Counted from the stretch's first letter, positions 36,809 through 49,100 are shown. The stretch: 64,000 nucleotides of DNA from Actinobacillus lignieresii (GCF_900444945.1 NZ_UFRM01000001.1:72501-136500); one strand, 5' to 3'. The notes: generated from the sequence alone by a model not told the origin. Made by a program: numbers and translations.

Positions 36809-37645
36809 TTAGCCTAAAGCCACGTCCAATACCATCATAATTACAAATCCCACCATTAAGCCCAAGGTAGCGATATCGGTATTGCCGCCGCTTTGCGATT
36901 CGGGAATTAGCTCTTCCACCACTACGAAAATCATCGCACCGGCGGCAAAAGCGAGCGCATAAGGTAGAATTGCCGTCATAGAAAGTACGAATGCGGCGCC
37001 GATAACGGCGGCAATAGGTTCGACAACGGCGGACATCGCACCCCATAAAAACGCTTGTTTACGGCTTTTGCCTTCGCCTCGAATCGGTAAAGAAAGCGAT
37101 GATCCTTCCGGAATATTTTGTAAACCGATCCCGACGGCTAAGCCGAGTGCGGCGGTAAGCATCGCCTGATGATCGGCAACATCCGAAGCTAAAGCGCCGA
37201 ACGTGACACCTAAAGCAAGCCCCTTCGGAATATTATGAATGGTGATAGCCAAAAACAATAGCATACTTTTAGACAGATGTTTTTTGAACTTCGGCATCCC
37301 TTCCGCATCGGTAAGCGGTTTGCTTAAATGTAAATGCGGAACGATTTTATCGATCATCCGTAAGAAAAAACCGCCGGCAAGGAAACCGACCGCAGCCGGT
37401 AGCCACGCAAGCGAACCGTAACTCGGTTCGGCATATTCCAGCGCAGGGGCGAGTAACGACCAAAACGAAGCGGCAATCATCACACCGGCGGCAAAGCCCA
37501 TCATCACGTCCAGTAATTTGCGGTTTACCGTTTTAAAAAAATAGACAAAAGCCGCACCGAAAATAGTACAGCCCCAAGTAAACAAACCGGCGATAAAGGC
37601 TTGTAAAATCGGGTTCAGCGATAAAAACAAATCAAACATTTGCAT
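36809..37645 (-). CDS. ZIP-family divalent metal transporter
   Basis: This 278-residue membrane protein has about eight helices. The two metal-site helices carry HNIPKGLALGVTFG and QNIPEGSSLSLPIRG, the ZIP signature. A histidine-containing loop (PHLHLSKP) lies before them. It probably imports zinc or other divalent metals, as ZupT does; the length is greater than E. coli ZupT (257) and closer to gufA-type ZIP proteins. No Zur site was recognised. Confidence 0.85.
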   Translation of the reverse strand: MQMFDLFLSLNPILQAFIAGLFTWGCTIFGAAFVYFFKTVNRKLLDVMMGFAAGVMIAASFWSLLAPALEYAEPSYGSLAWLPAAVGFLAGGFFLRMIDKIVPHLHLSKPLTDAEGMPKFKKHLSKSMLLFLAITIHNIPKGLALGVTFGALASDVADHQAMLTAALGLAVGIGLQNIPEGSSLSLPIRGEGKSRKQAFLWGAMSAVVEPIAAVIGAAFVLSMTAILPYALAFAAGAMIFVVVEELIPESQSGGNTDIATLGLMVGFVIMMVLDVALG

Positions 37646-37675
37646 TCCTAATAAAGAGATCTCAAACGGAGATCA

Positions 37676-37745
37676 AAAAGCGGTCGAATTTGCTCGAATT
37701 TTTGCAAATTATTTTGCAATTTTCTAGCGAGATTTGACCGCTTTT
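37676..37745. terminator. Facing uptake-signal pair after ilvD
   Basis: AAAAGCGGTC (37676-37685) mirrors GACCGCTTTT (37736-37745), with GCAAATT-type tails in the 50-base loop. It lies between the ilvD stop and the start of the ZIP transporter gene. Confidence 0.55.
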
Positions 37746-37789
37746 ATAAGTTTTAATCAATAGATTTTATAAGTCTTGATGAATAACCT

Positions 37790-39625
37790 TTACAATTTGG
37801 TTTTATCACGCACCGCACCTTTGTCCGCAGAGGTTGCGAAGTGACCGAACATTTTTAACGCCATCGAAACTTCACGTTGGCGATTTGCCGGTTTCCAGCC
37901 TTTCGCATCTTGTTCCGCACGGCGTACCGCTAATTCTTCATCCGAAACTAAAAGTTGGATTGAACGGTTTGGAATATCGATCGCAATTTTATCGCCGTCA
38001 CGTACTAAACCGATTGTACCGCCGGAAGCCGCTTCCGGTGAACAGTGTCCGATAGATAAGCCGGATGTACCGCCGGAGAAGCGACCGTCAGTTAATAGCG
38101 CACATTCTTTACCTAAACCGATGGATTTTAAGTAAGTGGTCGGATACAACATTTCTTGCATACCCGGGCCGCCTTTCGGGCCTTCGTAACGAATGATCAC
38201 CACATGGCCGGAACGTACTTTACCGCCTAAAATACCTTCCACCGCTTCTTCTTGGCTTTCAAACACAATCGCATCACCGGTGAATTTTAAGATGGATTCA
38301 TCTACACCGGCAGTTTTTACGATACAGCCGTCCAGAGCGATATTACCGGTTAGCATTGCTAAACCGCCGTCTTGGCTATAAGCAAATTCTTTTGAACGGA
38401 TACAACCGTTTTGACGGTCGTCATCTACCGTATCCCAACGGCAATCTTGTGAGAATGCTTTAGTGGTACGAATACCCGCCGGGCCGGCACGGAAGAATTT
38501 ATGTACTGCTTCATCTTTCGTGAGGGTAATGTCGTATTTAGCAATCTGTTCGCCGATCGTCATACCTAATACAGTACGTGTATCCGAATGTAATAAATCG
38601 GCACGTTCAAGTTCGCCTAAAATTGCCATAATACCGCCGGCACGGTGTACGTCTTCCATATGGTATTTATTGGTATTCGGTGCAACTTTCGATAAACACG
38701 GCACTTTACGTGATAAGCGGTCGATATCCGCCATGGTGAAATCGACTTCCGCTTCTTGTGCTGCGGCTAATAAGTGTAAAACCGTATTGGTTGAACCGCC
38801 CATCGCGATATCTAAGCTCATTGCATTTTCAAATGCCGCTTTGGTTGCGATTGAACGCGGTAATACGCTCGCATCGTCTTGTTCGTAATAACGTTTGCAA
38901 AGCTCAACGATTTGACGACCGGCAGTTAAGAATAATTCTTTACGGTCGGCGTGAGTGGCTAACATTGAACCGTTGCCCGGTAAAGATAAACCTAATGCTT
39001 CGGTTAAGCAGTTCATTGAGTTGGCGGTAAACATACCTGAGCATGAACCGCAAGTTGGGCAAGCGGATTTTTCAATCGCATCTACGTCATCGTCACACAC
39101 GGTTTTGTCGGCACTTTTCATCATTGCATCAACTAAGTCTAATTTGATAAGTTGATCGGATAATTTGGTTTTACCCGCTTCCATCGGACCGCCTGACACA
39201 AATACCGCCGGAATATTTAAACGCATTGCTGCCATTAACATTCCCGGGGTGATTTTGTCACAGTTTGAAATACACACCATCGCATCGGCACAGTGCGCAT
39301 TGACCATATATTCTACCGAGTCGGCGATTAAATCACGGCTTGGTAAGGAGTAAAGCATACCGCCGTGCCCCATTGCGATACCGTCATCCACCGCAATCGT
39401 ATTAAATTCTTTTGCGACACCGCCGGCCGCTTCAATTTGCTCGGCAACCAGTTTACCCATATCACGTAAGTGGACGTGACCCGGTACAAATTGGGTAAAG
39501 GAGTTTACTACGGCAATAATCGGTTTGCCGAAGTCGTTTTCTTTCATTCCTGTTGCACGCCATAATGCACGTGCGCCTGCCATATTGCGACCTTGCGTTG
39601 AGGTTGCGGAACGTAAAATAGGCAT
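37790..39625 (-). CDS. ilvD: Dihydroxy-acid dehydratase
   Basis: This 611-residue iron-sulfur enzyme makes 2-keto acids in valine and isoleucine synthesis. Cluster cysteines can be placed in SNCDKITPG and [11 protein letters not shown]. The start at 39625 was chosen because it follows GGAGAAAG and gives [20 protein letters not shown]; an ATG 12 bases upstream is less likely. It follows ilvM by 117 bases containing a facing uptake-signal pair. Confidence 0.96.
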   Translation of the reverse strand: MPILRSATSTQGRNMAGARALWRATGMKENDFGKPIIAVVNSFTQFVPGHVHLRDMGKLVAEQIEAAGGVAKEFNTIAVDDGIAMGHGGMLYSLPSRDLIADSVEYMVNAHCADAMVCISNCDKITPGMLMAAMRLNIPAVFVSGGPMEAGKTKLSDQLIKLDLVDAMMKSADKTVCDDDVDAIEKSACPTCGSCSGMFTANSMNCLTEALGLSLPGNGSMLATHADRKELFLTAGRQIVELCKRYYEQDDASVLPRSIATKAAFENAMSLDIAMGGSTNTVLHLLAAAQEAEVDFTMADIDRLSRKVPCLSKVAPNTNKYHMEDVHRAGGIMAILGELERADLLHSDTRTVLGMTIGEQIAKYDITLTKDEAVHKFFRAGPAGIRTTKAFSQDCRWDTVDDDRQNGCIRSKEFAYSQDGGLAMLTGNIALDGCIVKTAGVDESILKFTGDAIVFESQEEAVEGILGGKVRSGHVVIIRYEGPKGGPGMQEMLYPTTYLKSIGLGKECALLTDGRFSGGTSGLSIGHCSPEAASGGTIGLVRDGDKIAIDIPNRSIQLLVSDEELAVRRAEQDAKGWKPANRQREVSMALKMFGHFATSADKGAVRDKTKL

Positions 39626-39671
39626 ATCTTTCTCCAAATAGGGTATGTTGTGTTGGTTCGTTATTCGGTAA

Positions 39672-39724
39672 GCGGTTCGATTTTTCGATAAATTTGCAAA
39701 AAATTGCGAAAATTCAACCGCTTG
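39672..39724. terminator. Facing uptake-signal pair between ilvM and ilvD
   Basis: AAGCGGTT (about 39671-39678) mirrors AACCGCTT (39716-39723) with uptake-signal tails (GCAAAAAATTGC) in the loop. It lies inside the ilvGMD series, so if it terminates at all it must be partial. Confidence 0.45.
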
Positions 39725-39742
39725 TCCGATGTTTGTTATAAA

Positions 39743-39961
39743 TTATTCGATGATGGTAACATCAATTAATTTGCTTAATTGATGTGTTAATAATTCAATA
39801 GCGCGCTCGCTTTGTACGCTTAGTGCGATTTCGAATTGGTTTCCGTTATTCCGTGCGTTCAGTGTTAAAACTTCAAAGCCTCGATGACGCACGACGCGTA
39901 AAATGCGCTCAAGTGTTTCGGGACGTTTTTCCGCTTTAAGCGTTAAATCATAACGTTGCAT
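39743..39961 (-). CDS. ilvM: Acetolactate synthase II small subunit
   Basis: This 72-residue ACT-domain regulatory subunit begins MQRYDLTLKAEKRPETLERILRV. It partners IlvG, 17 bases upstream on the minus strand. The length is normal for IlvM (E. coli 87), slightly short. Confidence 0.9.
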   Translation of the reverse strand: MQRYDLTLKAEKRPETLERILRVVRHRGFEVLTLNARNNGNQFEIALSVQSERAIELLTHQLSKLIDVTIIE

Positions 39962-39978
39962 TTTTATTCTCCTCGATC

Positions 39979-41631
39979 TTAGACTTCATCATCCAGCATA
40001 TCCGCATTACACGCACCCGGCGGCACAAGCGGCCATACGTTATCTTCTTCCGGAATACAAACGTGTAGCAGATAAGCGCCTTGCGCATTAAGCAAACGAT
40101 CTAATGCGCCCGAAACTTCGCTCGCTTTTTCAATACGTTCGCCTTTAATGCCGAAAGCGGAAGCCAACACTACAAAATCAGGATTGTCGTCTAAAATGGT
40201 ATTACTGTGGCGACCGTGGAAGAACAGCGATTGCCATTGACGCACCATACCTAAACGTTGGTTATCCAATAACACGATCTTAACCGGTAAATTACCGCGC
40301 TTAATCGTACCGAATTCTTGGATATTCATCATAATCGAGCCGTCGCCGGTGATTAAAATAACCGGATCTTGCGGGCGCGCTTTAACCGCACCGATTGCCG
40401 CCGGTAAACCGAAGCCCATTGAGCCGAAACCCGCCGAAGTGATAAAGTTTTCCGGTGCGAAATGTTGTAAGTGCTGTGCCGACCACATTTGATGCTGACC
40501 GACATCAGTGGTAATAATCGCATTTTTCGGTTTGCGTTGAGAAAGAGTATTCAGTAACGCTTTCGGATTAATATCGCCGTCGCCCGCATTATCAACATAT
40601 TGGAAATCCAAATCCGCTTTTAAGCGTTTTACGTCTTCACGCCAAGGGTCAATATCCAACGGTTGCGCTAACGCATTAACCGCTTCAATCAAATCGCCGC
40701 GTAACGCGACTTGCGCTTTACGTAATTTATTGATTTCCGCAATATCAATATCGATATGGATCACTTTGGCGTGTGGCGCAAAGGTGTCTAATTTACCGGT
40801 TACACGGTCGTCAAAACGCGCACCGCATGCGATTAAAAGATCACATTCTTGTACTGCGTAGTTTGCCGCTTTAGTGCCGTGCATACCAATCATACCCATA
40901 TAAAGCGGATCATCGATGGTAATTGTGCCTAATCCTTTTAATGTTGATACGGACGGAATATTTGTGACTTTTAGGAAATTTCTGACCGCTTGCACACCGC
41001 CGGCCATACCGACACCACCGCCGACGTAAAGTACCGGACGTTTAGCATTTACAAGTAACGTTTTCGCTTCGTTTAATAAGGTTTGATTTTGAGGTTCAAC
41101 CGACTGTTTTTGATAAACAATAGGTTTTGCCGAAGTCGGCGCAAGTTGAATATCACGCGGAATATCCACTAATACCGGGCCGGGGCGACCGCTTTGCGCG
41201 ATTTGGAAGGTACGTGCGATGATTTCCGGTAATTCTTCGATATTTTGCACGATAAAGCTGTGTTTGGTACAAGCGAGAGATAAGCCTAATACGTCCGATT
41301 CTTGGAACGCATCGGTACCGATTAAATGACTTGCCACTTGTCCGGTAATTGCGACGACCGGAATCGAATCTAACGCCGCATCGCCCAAGCCGGTAATTAA
41401 ATTGGTTGCGCCGGGGCCGGATGTTGCGATACAAACGCCGACTTTACCGGTCGCACGAGCGTAACCGATAGCCGCCATCGCCGCACCTTGTTCGTTGCGT
41501 ACTAATAAGTGATCTAATCCCGAGTCGTAAATCGCATCGTAGGTAGGCATGATTGCACCGCCCGGATAACCGAAAAGGGTAGTCACTCCGTGCGCTTTGA
41601 GGCTTTCTATGACCAAATTTGCACCATTCAT
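39979..41631 (-). CDS. ilvG: Acetolactate synthase II large subunit
   Basis: This is a 550-residue thiamine-diphosphate enzyme making acetolactate and acetohydroxybutyrate. The catalytic glutamate is Glu47 in [18 protein letters not shown]; the cofactor-binding [11 protein letters not shown] block is near residue 425. The frame is complete, unlike the broken ilvG of E. coli K-12. It heads an ilvG-ilvM-ilvD series. Confidence 0.96.
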   Translation of the reverse strand: MNGANLVIESLKAHGVTTLFGYPGGAIMPTYDAIYDSGLDHLLVRNEQGAAMAAIGYARATGKVGVCIATSGPGATNLITGLGDAALDSIPVVAITGQVASHLIGTDAFQESDVLGLSLACTKHSFIVQNIEELPEIIARTFQIAQSGRPGPVLVDIPRDIQLAPTSAKPIVYQKQSVEPQNQTLLNEAKTLLVNAKRPVLYVGGGVGMAGGVQAVRNFLKVTNIPSVSTLKGLGTITIDDPLYMGMIGMHGTKAANYAVQECDLLIACGARFDDRVTGKLDTFAPHAKVIHIDIDIAEINKLRKAQVALRGDLIEAVNALAQPLDIDPWREDVKRLKADLDFQYVDNAGDGDINPKALLNTLSQRKPKNAIITTDVGQHQMWSAQHLQHFAPENFITSAGFGSMGFGLPAAIGAVKARPQDPVILITGDGSIMMNIQEFGTIKRGNLPVKIVLLDNQRLGMVRQWQSLFFHGRHSNTILDDNPDFVVLASAFGIKGERIEKASEVSGALDRLLNAQGAYLLHVCIPEEDNVWPLVPPGACNADMLDDEV

Positions 41632-41633
41632 GA

Positions 41634-41663
41634 TGTTGTGTCCTTCTTTAATATTGTTATGTA
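41634..41663 (-). promoter_or_regulatory. ilvG leader motif shared with ilvE
   Basis: On the minus strand TACATAACAAT is followed after seven bases by AAGGACACAACA, just before the start codon. Both blocks recur in the ilvE leader at 12961-12983. The rest of the 41632-42030 gap is AT-rich control sequence for the divergent ilvG and nrfA; no leader-peptide attenuator could be recognised with confidence. Confidence 0.5.
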
Positions 41664-41884
41664 GTTGAATCTATAGCGTGAAAGGGTTTATTGATAACAT
41701 AGATTTTCGCTTTTTTAAACCTTAATCAAAAAAATAATTTTATTTAATGAAGAAAATCCTAATAAAAAGTTATGTGACGGATAAAAATCGGCAGGGATTT
41801 AATTTATATATGGCGATTAATAAAAATAGTTACTATTTGAGTAAGAAAGACTGTAACACTAAAGAGGTATTTGTAGGAATTTTG

Positions 41885-41898
41885 TTGATTTATTTCAA
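41885..41898 (+). promoter_or_regulatory. FNR site upstream of nrfA
   Basis: TTGATTTATTTCAA matches the FNR consensus TTGATNNNNATCAA at nine of ten fixed positions. It lies 133 bases upstream of the nrfA start. Anaerobic activation of nrf operons by FNR is well established, which fits. Confidence 0.72.
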
Positions 41899-42030
41899 TA
41901 AAAGTTAAGATTCGTCTGGCTAACCCCCTTTATTTTATTTTATGCTCATGCGTGAAACTTAAATGTTTATCTTATTGTTTTTAATAAGAAAAATTCTCAT
42001 TTCTATCAGGCATTTTGTGGGGGACACAAC

Positions 42031-43539
42031 GTGAAACGTTTAACTAAAAACCTAGCAATGGCAACCATTGCAATGTTGGGATGTTTATCATCAGCAGCAT
42101 GGGCGGAAGAAAAACCGGCTCAAACACCATCTTTAACCGATAAAGCTTTAAAACATGAAAAACTAGGAGTGGTAGTAGAATCAGCAAACCATAAATTTGC
42201 TGAAAAATATCCGCTTCAATATAACTCATGGAAAGCAACTTCAGAATCAACCGACCGTGGTAGTGCTTTAGCGGCGGATCCTCGCTACGTTGTGTTATGG
42301 GCGGGTTATGCATTTGCAAAAGACTATAACAAACCTCGTGGTCACTATTATGCTATAACAGATGTACGTGAAATTTTACGTACTGGTGCGCCGAAAGATG
42401 AGAATGATGGTCCACAGCCAATGGCTTGTTGGACATGTAAAGGTCCTGATGTTGCACGTTTAATCGAAGAAAAAGGTGAACGTGGTTATTTTGATCCTAA
42501 ATGGGCGAAATACGGTGCGGAAATCGTAAACTCAATCGGTTGTGCAGACTGTCATGACACAACATCGAAAGAGTTTGAAGAAGGCAAACCTGCATTACGT
42601 GTTGCTCGTCCACATGTATTACGTGCGTTAGAAACTGTAGGTTGGAAATTTGAAGATTTAGATAAACATGGCAAACGTACCGCAGTATGTGCAAACTGCC
42701 ACGTAGAGTACTACTTCAAAGGCAAAACAGACGTAACTTTCCCATGGGATAAAGGTGTAGATGTAGATAGCATTGAGAAATACTACGATGAAATTCAATT
42801 TGCTGACTGGACTCACGCATTATCTAAAGCACCAATGTTAAAAACTCAGCACCCGGATTTTGAAATCTGGTCGCAAGGTGTTCATGGTAAAAACGGCGTA
42901 ACTTGTATTGACTGCCATATGCCGAAAGTGAAAGATAAAGACGGTAAAGTTTATACGGATCATAAAATCGGTAACCCGTTCGATCAATTTGACGCAACGT
43001 GTAAAACTTGTCACGAACAAAGCAAAGAAACACTTGAGAAACGTGTGAAAGAACATAAACACCAAGTGAAAGAAGCAATGATTCGTTTAGAAGATCAATT
43101 AGTGAAAGCGCACTTTGAAGCGAAAGCAGCTTGGGAAGCAGGTGCAACTCAAGAAGAGATGAAAGATATCTTAACTGCAATTCGTCACGCTCAATGGCGT
43201 TGGGATTACTCAGCAGCAGGTCACGGTAGCCATATGCATGCACCTGACGTAATGCTTCACGTAATCGCATCAGGTATCGACCGTGCAGCGGATGCGCGTG
43301 CGCAATTAGGTGTGGTATTAGCGAAACACGGCGTGACAACACCGGTAGCAATTCCTGATATCTCTACTAAAGAAAAAGCACAAAAAGCGATTGGTTTAGA
43401 TATTCCTAAAGATCAAGCTGCGAAAGACGAATTCTTACGTACAGTTGTTCCACAATGGGATGCGGAAGCACGTAAAAAAGGCTTATTACCTGCAGAAGAA
43501 CCAAAAGCAGTTGTAGCACCAAAAGCAGAAGCGAAATAA
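42031..43539 (+). CDS. nrfA: Cytochrome c552 nitrite reductase, catalytic subunit
   Basis: This is a 502-residue periplasmic pentahaem enzyme that reduces nitrite to ammonium. It starts with GTG at 42031 after GGGGGAC and has a signal peptide cleaved near AWA/EE (residue 25). The active-site haem motif is CWTCK (residues 133-137); the other four are CADCH (171), CANCH (219), CIDCH (291) and CKTCH (323). It is the first gene of nrfABCD. Confidence 0.97.
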   Translation: MKRLTKNLAMATIAMLGCLSSAAWAEEKPAQTPSLTDKALKHEKLGVVVESANHKFAEKYPLQYNSWKATSESTDRGSALAADPRYVVLWAGYAFAKDYNKPRGHYYAITDVREILRTGAPKDENDGPQPMACWTCKGPDVARLIEEKGERGYFDPKWAKYGAEIVNSIGCADCHDTTSKEFEEGKPALRVARPHVLRALETVGWKFEDLDKHGKRTAVCANCHVEYYFKGKTDVTFPWDKGVDVDSIEKYYDEIQFADWTHALSKAPMLKTQHPDFEIWSQGVHGKNGVTCIDCHMPKVKDKDGKVYTDHKIGNPFDQFDATCKTCHEQSKETLEKRVKEHKHQVKEAMIRLEDQLVKAHFEAKAAWEAGATQEEMKDILTAIRHAQWRWDYSAAGHGSHMHAPDVMLHVIASGIDRAADARAQLGVVLAKHGVTTPVAIPDISTKEKAQKAIGLDIPKDQAAKDEFLRTVVPQWDAEARKKGLLPAEEPKAVVAPKAEAK

Positions 43540-43559
43540 TAGAAGCTTGAGGTGAAATT

Positions 43560-44207
43560 ATGAAAAACATTATCTCAAAAGCAGGGCGAGCAATCGCCCT
43601 CCAAGCGGTCGCTTTTGCAAGTTTTCTTGCAATTTCAACCGCTAGCCAAGCGGATATGCCGCAGCAACCTAAACCACTTTGGACGCAACAGGCCAGTGAT
43701 GCGCAAATTGCGGAAGACACACGTCGCGACCCGAACAAATACTGTGTGCAATGTCACGAATCGGCAAATGCAACCGGCAAACCTTTCCATCATGCGGGTA
43801 AACACTTCCAAAAAGACGTGAAAAGCCCGAATACCGGCGAACAAGTAACTTGTGTAAGTTGTCACGGTAATATTTCCGAAAATCACCGTAAAGGCGTGAA
43901 AGATGTAATGCGTTTTAATCCGCACGGTAAAGCAAGTAACCCTTCACTTGAACGTTCGGTTCACGAACAAAATCAAGTTTGTGCGGCTTGCCATACCGCA
44001 GACAAATTACGTGAAAAATTCTGGGCGCACGATACGCACGCTGCGAAAATTTCATGTACGAACTGCCATGAATTACATCCGGAAAAAGAACCGATGAAAG
44101 GTATTGAAGAAAAACAACGTATTAAACTTTGCGTTGATTGTCATACCAAAGTTCAAAAAGGCGAGTTTAACACTCCGGCAAAAACAGAAGTGAAGGAAAC
44201 CAAATAA
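43560..44207 (+). CDS. nrfB: Nitrite reductase pentahaem electron donor NrfB
   Basis: This 215-residue periplasmic cytochrome has five CXXCH motifs: residues 62, 98, 141, 166 and 191. A signal peptide ends near ASQA/D (residue 31). It passes electrons from the NrfC/NrfD membrane complex to NrfA. Its stop codon shares a base with the nrfC start. Confidence 0.95.
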   Translation: MKNIISKAGRAIALQAVAFASFLAISTASQADMPQQPKPLWTQQASDAQIAEDTRRDPNKYCVQCHESANATGKPFHHAGKHFQKDVKSPNTGEQVTCVSCHGNISENHRKGVKDVMRFNPHGKASNPSLERSVHEQNQVCAACHTADKLREKFWAHDTHAAKISCTNCHELHPEKEPMKGIEEKQRIKLCVDCHTKVQKGEFNTPAKTEVKETK

Positions 44208-44884
44208 TGACTTGCACCCGTAGAGACTTCGTCTCAGGGGCAGGTGCTATCGCTGTCGTAGCAAGCACTGGGCTTGCTACCTCAGTAACTCTTGCTACTG
44301 AGAAAGAAGAGAAAAAAATTCGCTATGCGATGGTGCACGATGAAACCTCTTGTATCGGTTGTACCGCTTGTATGGACGCATGTCGTACGACAAACAAAGT
44401 ACCGGAAGGCGTTTCACGTTTAGAAATTATCCGTAGCGAGCCTTATGGCGAATTCCCTAATGTCGAGTATGAATTTTTCCGTCAATCTTGCCAACACTGT
44501 ACGAATGCTCCGTGCGTAGCGGTATGTCCGACAGGTGCTTCATTCGTAGATCCGGAAACCGGCATTGTTGATGTACATTCAGACTTATGTGTCGGTTGCC
44601 AATACTGTATCGCAGTTTGCCCGTACCGTGTACGTTTTATCCATCCGGAGAAAAAATCCGCAGATAAATGTAACTTCTGTCGTGATACTAACCTTGCGGA
44701 AGGTAAACAACCGGCTTGTGTAGAAGCATGTCCGACTAAAGCATTAACCTTTGGCGATATGAACGATCACAACAGCGAAGTGTACAAAAAAGTGCGTGAA
44801 AATCCTGTGTATCGTACTAAAGTTGCGTTAGGTACCGAGCCTAACTTATACCACATTCCATTTGGCAAGGGGGAGCATAGATAA
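44207..44884 (+). CDS. nrfC: Nitrite reductase iron-sulfur subunit NrfC
   Basis: This 225-residue ferredoxin-like protein has a twin-arginine signal (TRRDFVSGAG). Four cysteine clusters (CIGCTACMDAC, CQHCTNAPCVAVC, CVGCQYCIAVC, CNFC…CVEAC) can hold four [4Fe-4S] centres. It works in the periplasm with NrfD to take electrons from the quinol pool. The gene overlaps nrfB and nrfD by one base at each end. Confidence 0.95.
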   Translation: MTCTRRDFVSGAGAIAVVASTGLATSVTLATEKEEKKIRYAMVHDETSCIGCTACMDACRTTNKVPEGVSRLEIIRSEPYGEFPNVEYEFFRQSCQHCTNAPCVAVCPTGASFVDPETGIVDVHSDLCVGCQYCIAVCPYRVRFIHPEKKSADKCNFCRDTNLAEGKQPACVEACPTKALTFGDMNDHNSEVYKKVRENPVYRTKVALGTEPNLYHIPFGKGEHR

Positions 44885-45852
44885 TGAACAGCTATATTCC
44901 GTTCCAAACCCCGAATTTAGTGTGGGACAGCACGATTGCGATTTACCTTTTCTTATTAGGTATTTCATCAGGTGCGGTGCAGTTGGCGATTGCTTATCGT
45001 AATAGCGGTGCAAAAATTGCAAAAAACAGCGATAACTGGGTTATCCGTAGTGCGGCGATTTTAGGTACGTTACCGACGCTTATCGGTTTAACATTATTAA
45101 TTTTCCACTTGACCAAACCGTGGACATTCTGGAAATTAATGTTTAACTATAACGGTACTTCCGTAATGTCGATGGGGGTAATGCTATTCCAAGTTTACAT
45201 GGCTGTGTTGGTTGTTTGGATAGCGATTATGTTCAAAGACTGGTTAGCAATGTTAGTTAATCGCTATTTGCCGATGTTTAAGTTCGTATTACCTTGGGTC
45301 GATTTTGCCGAAACTCGCTTACTCAAAGCGGTAGAATTCGTACTCTTTGTGTTAGCGGCTGTGTTAGGGGCTTATACCGGTTTCCTACTTTCTGCATTAA
45401 TCAGTTATCCGATGTTGAATAACCCTGTATTACCGGCGTTATTCTTAGCATCAGGTACGTCCTCAGGTATTGCGGCGACATTCTTAGTGATTCTGCTTGC
45501 CGGTAAATTATCCGGCGAAAGCAACGAAGTACACTTTATGCATAAATTCGAAGTACCGATTATGGTTACCGAATTAGGTTTATTAGTTGCATTCTTTGTC
45601 GGTTTACACTTCGGCGGCGCAGATAAACAGTTGGCATTACAAAACGCCTTGTCAGGCTTCTGGGGAACGATATTCTGGGTTGGGGTATTCTTTATCGGTA
45701 TCTTAATCCCGTTAGTAGCGAATATCTTCGGCAGCCATAGCTTGAAACATAATGTTAAGTTTATCATTTTAGTTTCAATCTTCGACCTAATCGGTGTACT
45801 CTGCTTACGTTACTTTATCCTCTATGCAGGACAATTAACCGTAGCGAGTTAA
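44884..45852 (+). CDS. nrfD: Quinol-oxidising membrane subunit NrfD
   Basis: This is a 322-residue integral membrane protein with about eight hydrophobic segments, of the NrfD/PsrC family. It begins MNSYIPFQTPNLVWDSTIAIYLF. It oxidises menaquinol and delivers electrons to NrfC. It is the last gene of the operon and is followed by a terminator. No cytochrome c assembly genes (nrfEFG) follow within the window. Confidence 0.94.
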   Translation: MNSYIPFQTPNLVWDSTIAIYLFLLGISSGAVQLAIAYRNSGAKIAKNSDNWVIRSAAILGTLPTLIGLTLLIFHLTKPWTFWKLMFNYNGTSVMSMGVMLFQVYMAVLVVWIAIMFKDWLAMLVNRYLPMFKFVLPWVDFAETRLLKAVEFVLFVLAAVLGAYTGFLLSALISYPMLNNPVLPALFLASGTSSGIAATFLVILLAGKLSGESNEVHFMHKFEVPIMVTELGLLVAFFVGLHFGGADKQLALQNALSGFWGTIFWVGVFFIGILIPLVANIFGSHSLKHNVKFIILVSIFDLIGVLCLRYFILYAGQLTVAS

Positions 45853-45871
45853 TTTAATCGTATTTCTAACA

Positions 45872-45928
45872 AAAGCTCTGTTTCCTGAAATCAAGTCTTG
45901 CTTTGGTTTTAGGGAACAGAGTTTTTTT
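45872..45928 (+). terminator. nrf operon terminator
   Basis: CTCTGTTTCC (about 45876-45885) pairs with GGGAACAGAG (45912-45921), followed by seven T. It lies 20 bases after nrfD. Confidence 0.75.
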
Positions 45929-46015
45929 GTTTTTATTCGCAATAATAGCGGTTTTTTTACAATAAAGGTTTCAACTTTTAAATTGATAGGTGGTAATAGA
46001 ACTAATAAAGCGTGG

Positions 46016-46044
46016 TTGAATGTAAATTCATTATAAATTATAAG
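46016..46044 (+). promoter_or_regulatory. Candidate adhesin promoter
   Basis: TTGAAT (46016-46021) and TATAAG (46039-46044) have 17-bp spacing, 67 bases before the GTG start. The whole 45929-46110 leader is very AT-rich, and no simple-sequence tract suggesting phase variation was seen in it. Confidence 0.4.
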
Positions 46045-46110
46045 CAATATATCTTATTATATACCATAATAAATTGTATATATTTTGACCTACTATTTTT
46101 GGAGCATAAA

Positions 46111-49100
46111 GTGAATAAAATTTTTAAAGTAATTTGGAGTCATGCAACACAAACTTTTGTGGTGGTATCTGAATTAACAAAAGCAAAGAGTAAATCTTCT
46201 CAGACTTCTTCTGTTAATAAAACTAAGGATTCTGATATAAAGTTAAATATTAGTTTTAATAAGTTATATTTAGTATTAGTAGGAATACTGGCAGTTAATT
46301 CAGTTCAAGCAGCTGTATCTATAGGTAGTACTACTAAAAACGAGTGGAGCAATACTTTATCATTTTCTGCTTCTGGAGCTAGTATTACTGGTGAAGCAAT
46401 AGCTATTGGTAAAGTGATGGCAGCGAATGATTCTGTTGCAATTGGAGGTGCATATAATGGTAGTCAAAGTAATCGGGCAGCTTCAAGGGGGATTGCAATT
46501 GGTTATGGGGCTCAAGCAACTGGTAATAATGAAGCTATTGCTATAGGTGCTGCTACAAGAGCGGAAGGTGATCAATCTATTGCTATAGGTGCAAATGTTA
46601 TTGTAACAGGAAGTTCTTCTATTGGTATTGGTGGTGATGATTTAAATGAAGCATCTCAAAGAAATATAGATGGAAGCCAAAACCCTACTATTAATTCTGG
46701 AGAAATCAACAATATCTTTAGAAATATTTCTGGTAGAGATTTGGTTGATCTTACTAATAGATACCCAAAAACTCAAGCAACAGGGGCTGCTTCTGTTGCT
46801 GTTGGGGTACAGGCAATAGCTGATCATTTATCAACAGCTTTTGGTACGGGTACATTAGCAACCGGAATCGCTTCTACGGCATTAGGTGTGACGGCTAATG
46901 CTTCAGGTATTGGCTCTTTTGCAGGGGGGCCAAATGCAGCGGCTTCTGGTCGAGGGGCTATTGCTATAGGTGCATATTCTAAGTCTATAGCAAATGAGTC
47001 TGTTGCATTAGGAACTAATAGTGTTGCCGATAGAGAGGTCTCCACAGACTATTTTACACTCCCTCAGGCTACAGATGCGCAAAAACAAGCTATTGTAGCA
47101 ACTAAAGCAACTAAAGCAGCAGTTAGTGTTGGTTCAGATACTATTAAAAGACAAATTATCAATGTGGCAGCAGGTTCGCAAGATAGCGATGCGGTAAATG
47201 TGGCTCAATTAAAAGCTGCAAGTACTACTATTAAGGCAGGAAGTAATGTCAATGTTGCAAAAACAACAGATGCAAATGGTGCTGTTTATACGATTAATGC
47301 CTATAACACTACTGTAGCTAAGGGATCAGATGACGTTGTTGTTACTTCATCACAACAAGCAACAAATACCACGCTTTATACCGTAGATATAGCTGATACA
47401 ACTAAACAAAATATCCAAAAAGGTGTTGATGCGAAAGTAGCAACGGATAAAGGTATTCGTTTTGGTAATAGTACAACTAGCAATAAGTTTGAACTAGGTA
47501 GCACAATTAAAGTAAATGCGGGTGACGATATTGTTGTAAACACAACTCCAGATGGTGTGCAAGTAGCATTAGCGGACAATGTGGATGTAAATAATATCAC
47601 GGTAGGTAATACGTTAAGAGTAGGGGATGTTTCGGTCAATCAAGCTGGTATTAGCGCAGGTAATAAGAAAATTACGAATGTAGAGAACGGTACACAAACA
47701 AAGGATGCGGTAAATTTTGGTCAATTAGAGCAAGTGAAGAACTTGGCGAATGCTGGTTGGAACTTACAAGCGAATGGTCAGAACGGCTCGACCGTGAGAC
47801 CGACTGAAACGGTCTCGTTAAACAATACGGATAACAATATCATGATTAGCAAAGATGCGAATAATGATAATGTGACGTTTGGTTTAAATAGCACTTTAAC
47901 TGTGGGTCAGACGAAGCCAATTACAATGAATGGTACAACAGGTACTATCAGTGGATTGTCTTCGACCTTACCTGTGGGGACAGGCTCTACAGTAACTTCA
48001 CAAACTAAACCAGCGACGACAGCCTCAGTGTTAAGTTCTGCGGCGACTGTCGGCGATGTATTAAATAGTGGTTGGAATCTGCAAGGCAATAGCCAAGCGG
48101 TGGATTTTGTGTCGGCGTATGATACGGTGAACTTTGTAAGCGGTAGCGGTACGACGGCAGAAGTTACGGTGGATGCAGGTAAAGCGTCTTCAACGGTGAA
48201 ATACTCGGTAAATAAATCAGATTTATCGGTAACGGGTGGAACAGTAACTGCAGGAAAAGCGGGCGATAACTTTGCAACGGCAGAACAAGTGGCTAAAGCG
48301 ATCAACGATTCCGAGAAAACTTCTAGTGTAGTCAGCTCGACTAAGACAATTAAAGTTACATCTAAAGTTGATGGTAAAAATACCGAATACGACTTAGATT
48401 TATCTGAAGCAACCAAAACCTCATTACAAAATGCAGATAATGCATTGCAGTCTTGGACAGCACAAGCAAACGGTCAAGCGGTTAAAACCGTTAGCAAAGA
48501 TAATGCGACATTAAACTTCGTGGATGGTACGAATATCCAAGTCACGAATGATAAGGGTCAAGTTAAGATTGCTACGGTAGATACACCGACATTTACTACA
48601 GTAAATGCGGAGAACTTTACTACCGGTACGGTTTCTATCACGGATAACGGTATTAATGCGGGCAATCAAAAAATCACGAATTTAGCGAATGGTACGGCAA
48701 ATTCAGATGCGGTAACCTTAGCGCAATTAAATGCAAGTAAATCGGTAGTAAAAGCAGGCAACAATACCAATGTGCGTACTGAAACGGCAACGGACGGTTC
48801 GACCGTTTATACCGTGGATGCGAACGCAACGACGGTAAGTGGTAGCGATGCATTAAATATCACGAAGTCGGATGCCGGTAATAATGTGACCAATTATGCG
48901 CTAGATCTGTCTAAAGTGACGAAAGATAATATCCAAAAAGGTGTGGATGCTCATAATACTGTTACGACAGAAGGTCTAACTTTCACAGCAGATTCAGGTA
49001 CGGACACTTTACGTAAATTAGGTGAAACATTAGCGATCAATGGTGATGCAACGCTAATTAATACGAAAGTTGAAGCTGGTAAAGTATCTGTTGTGGCAAC

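Noticed and set aside
41640-42030. Attenuator leader peptide for ilvG
   Set aside because: No short frame rich in Leu/Ile/Val codons followed by alternative hairpins could be recognised upstream of ilvG.
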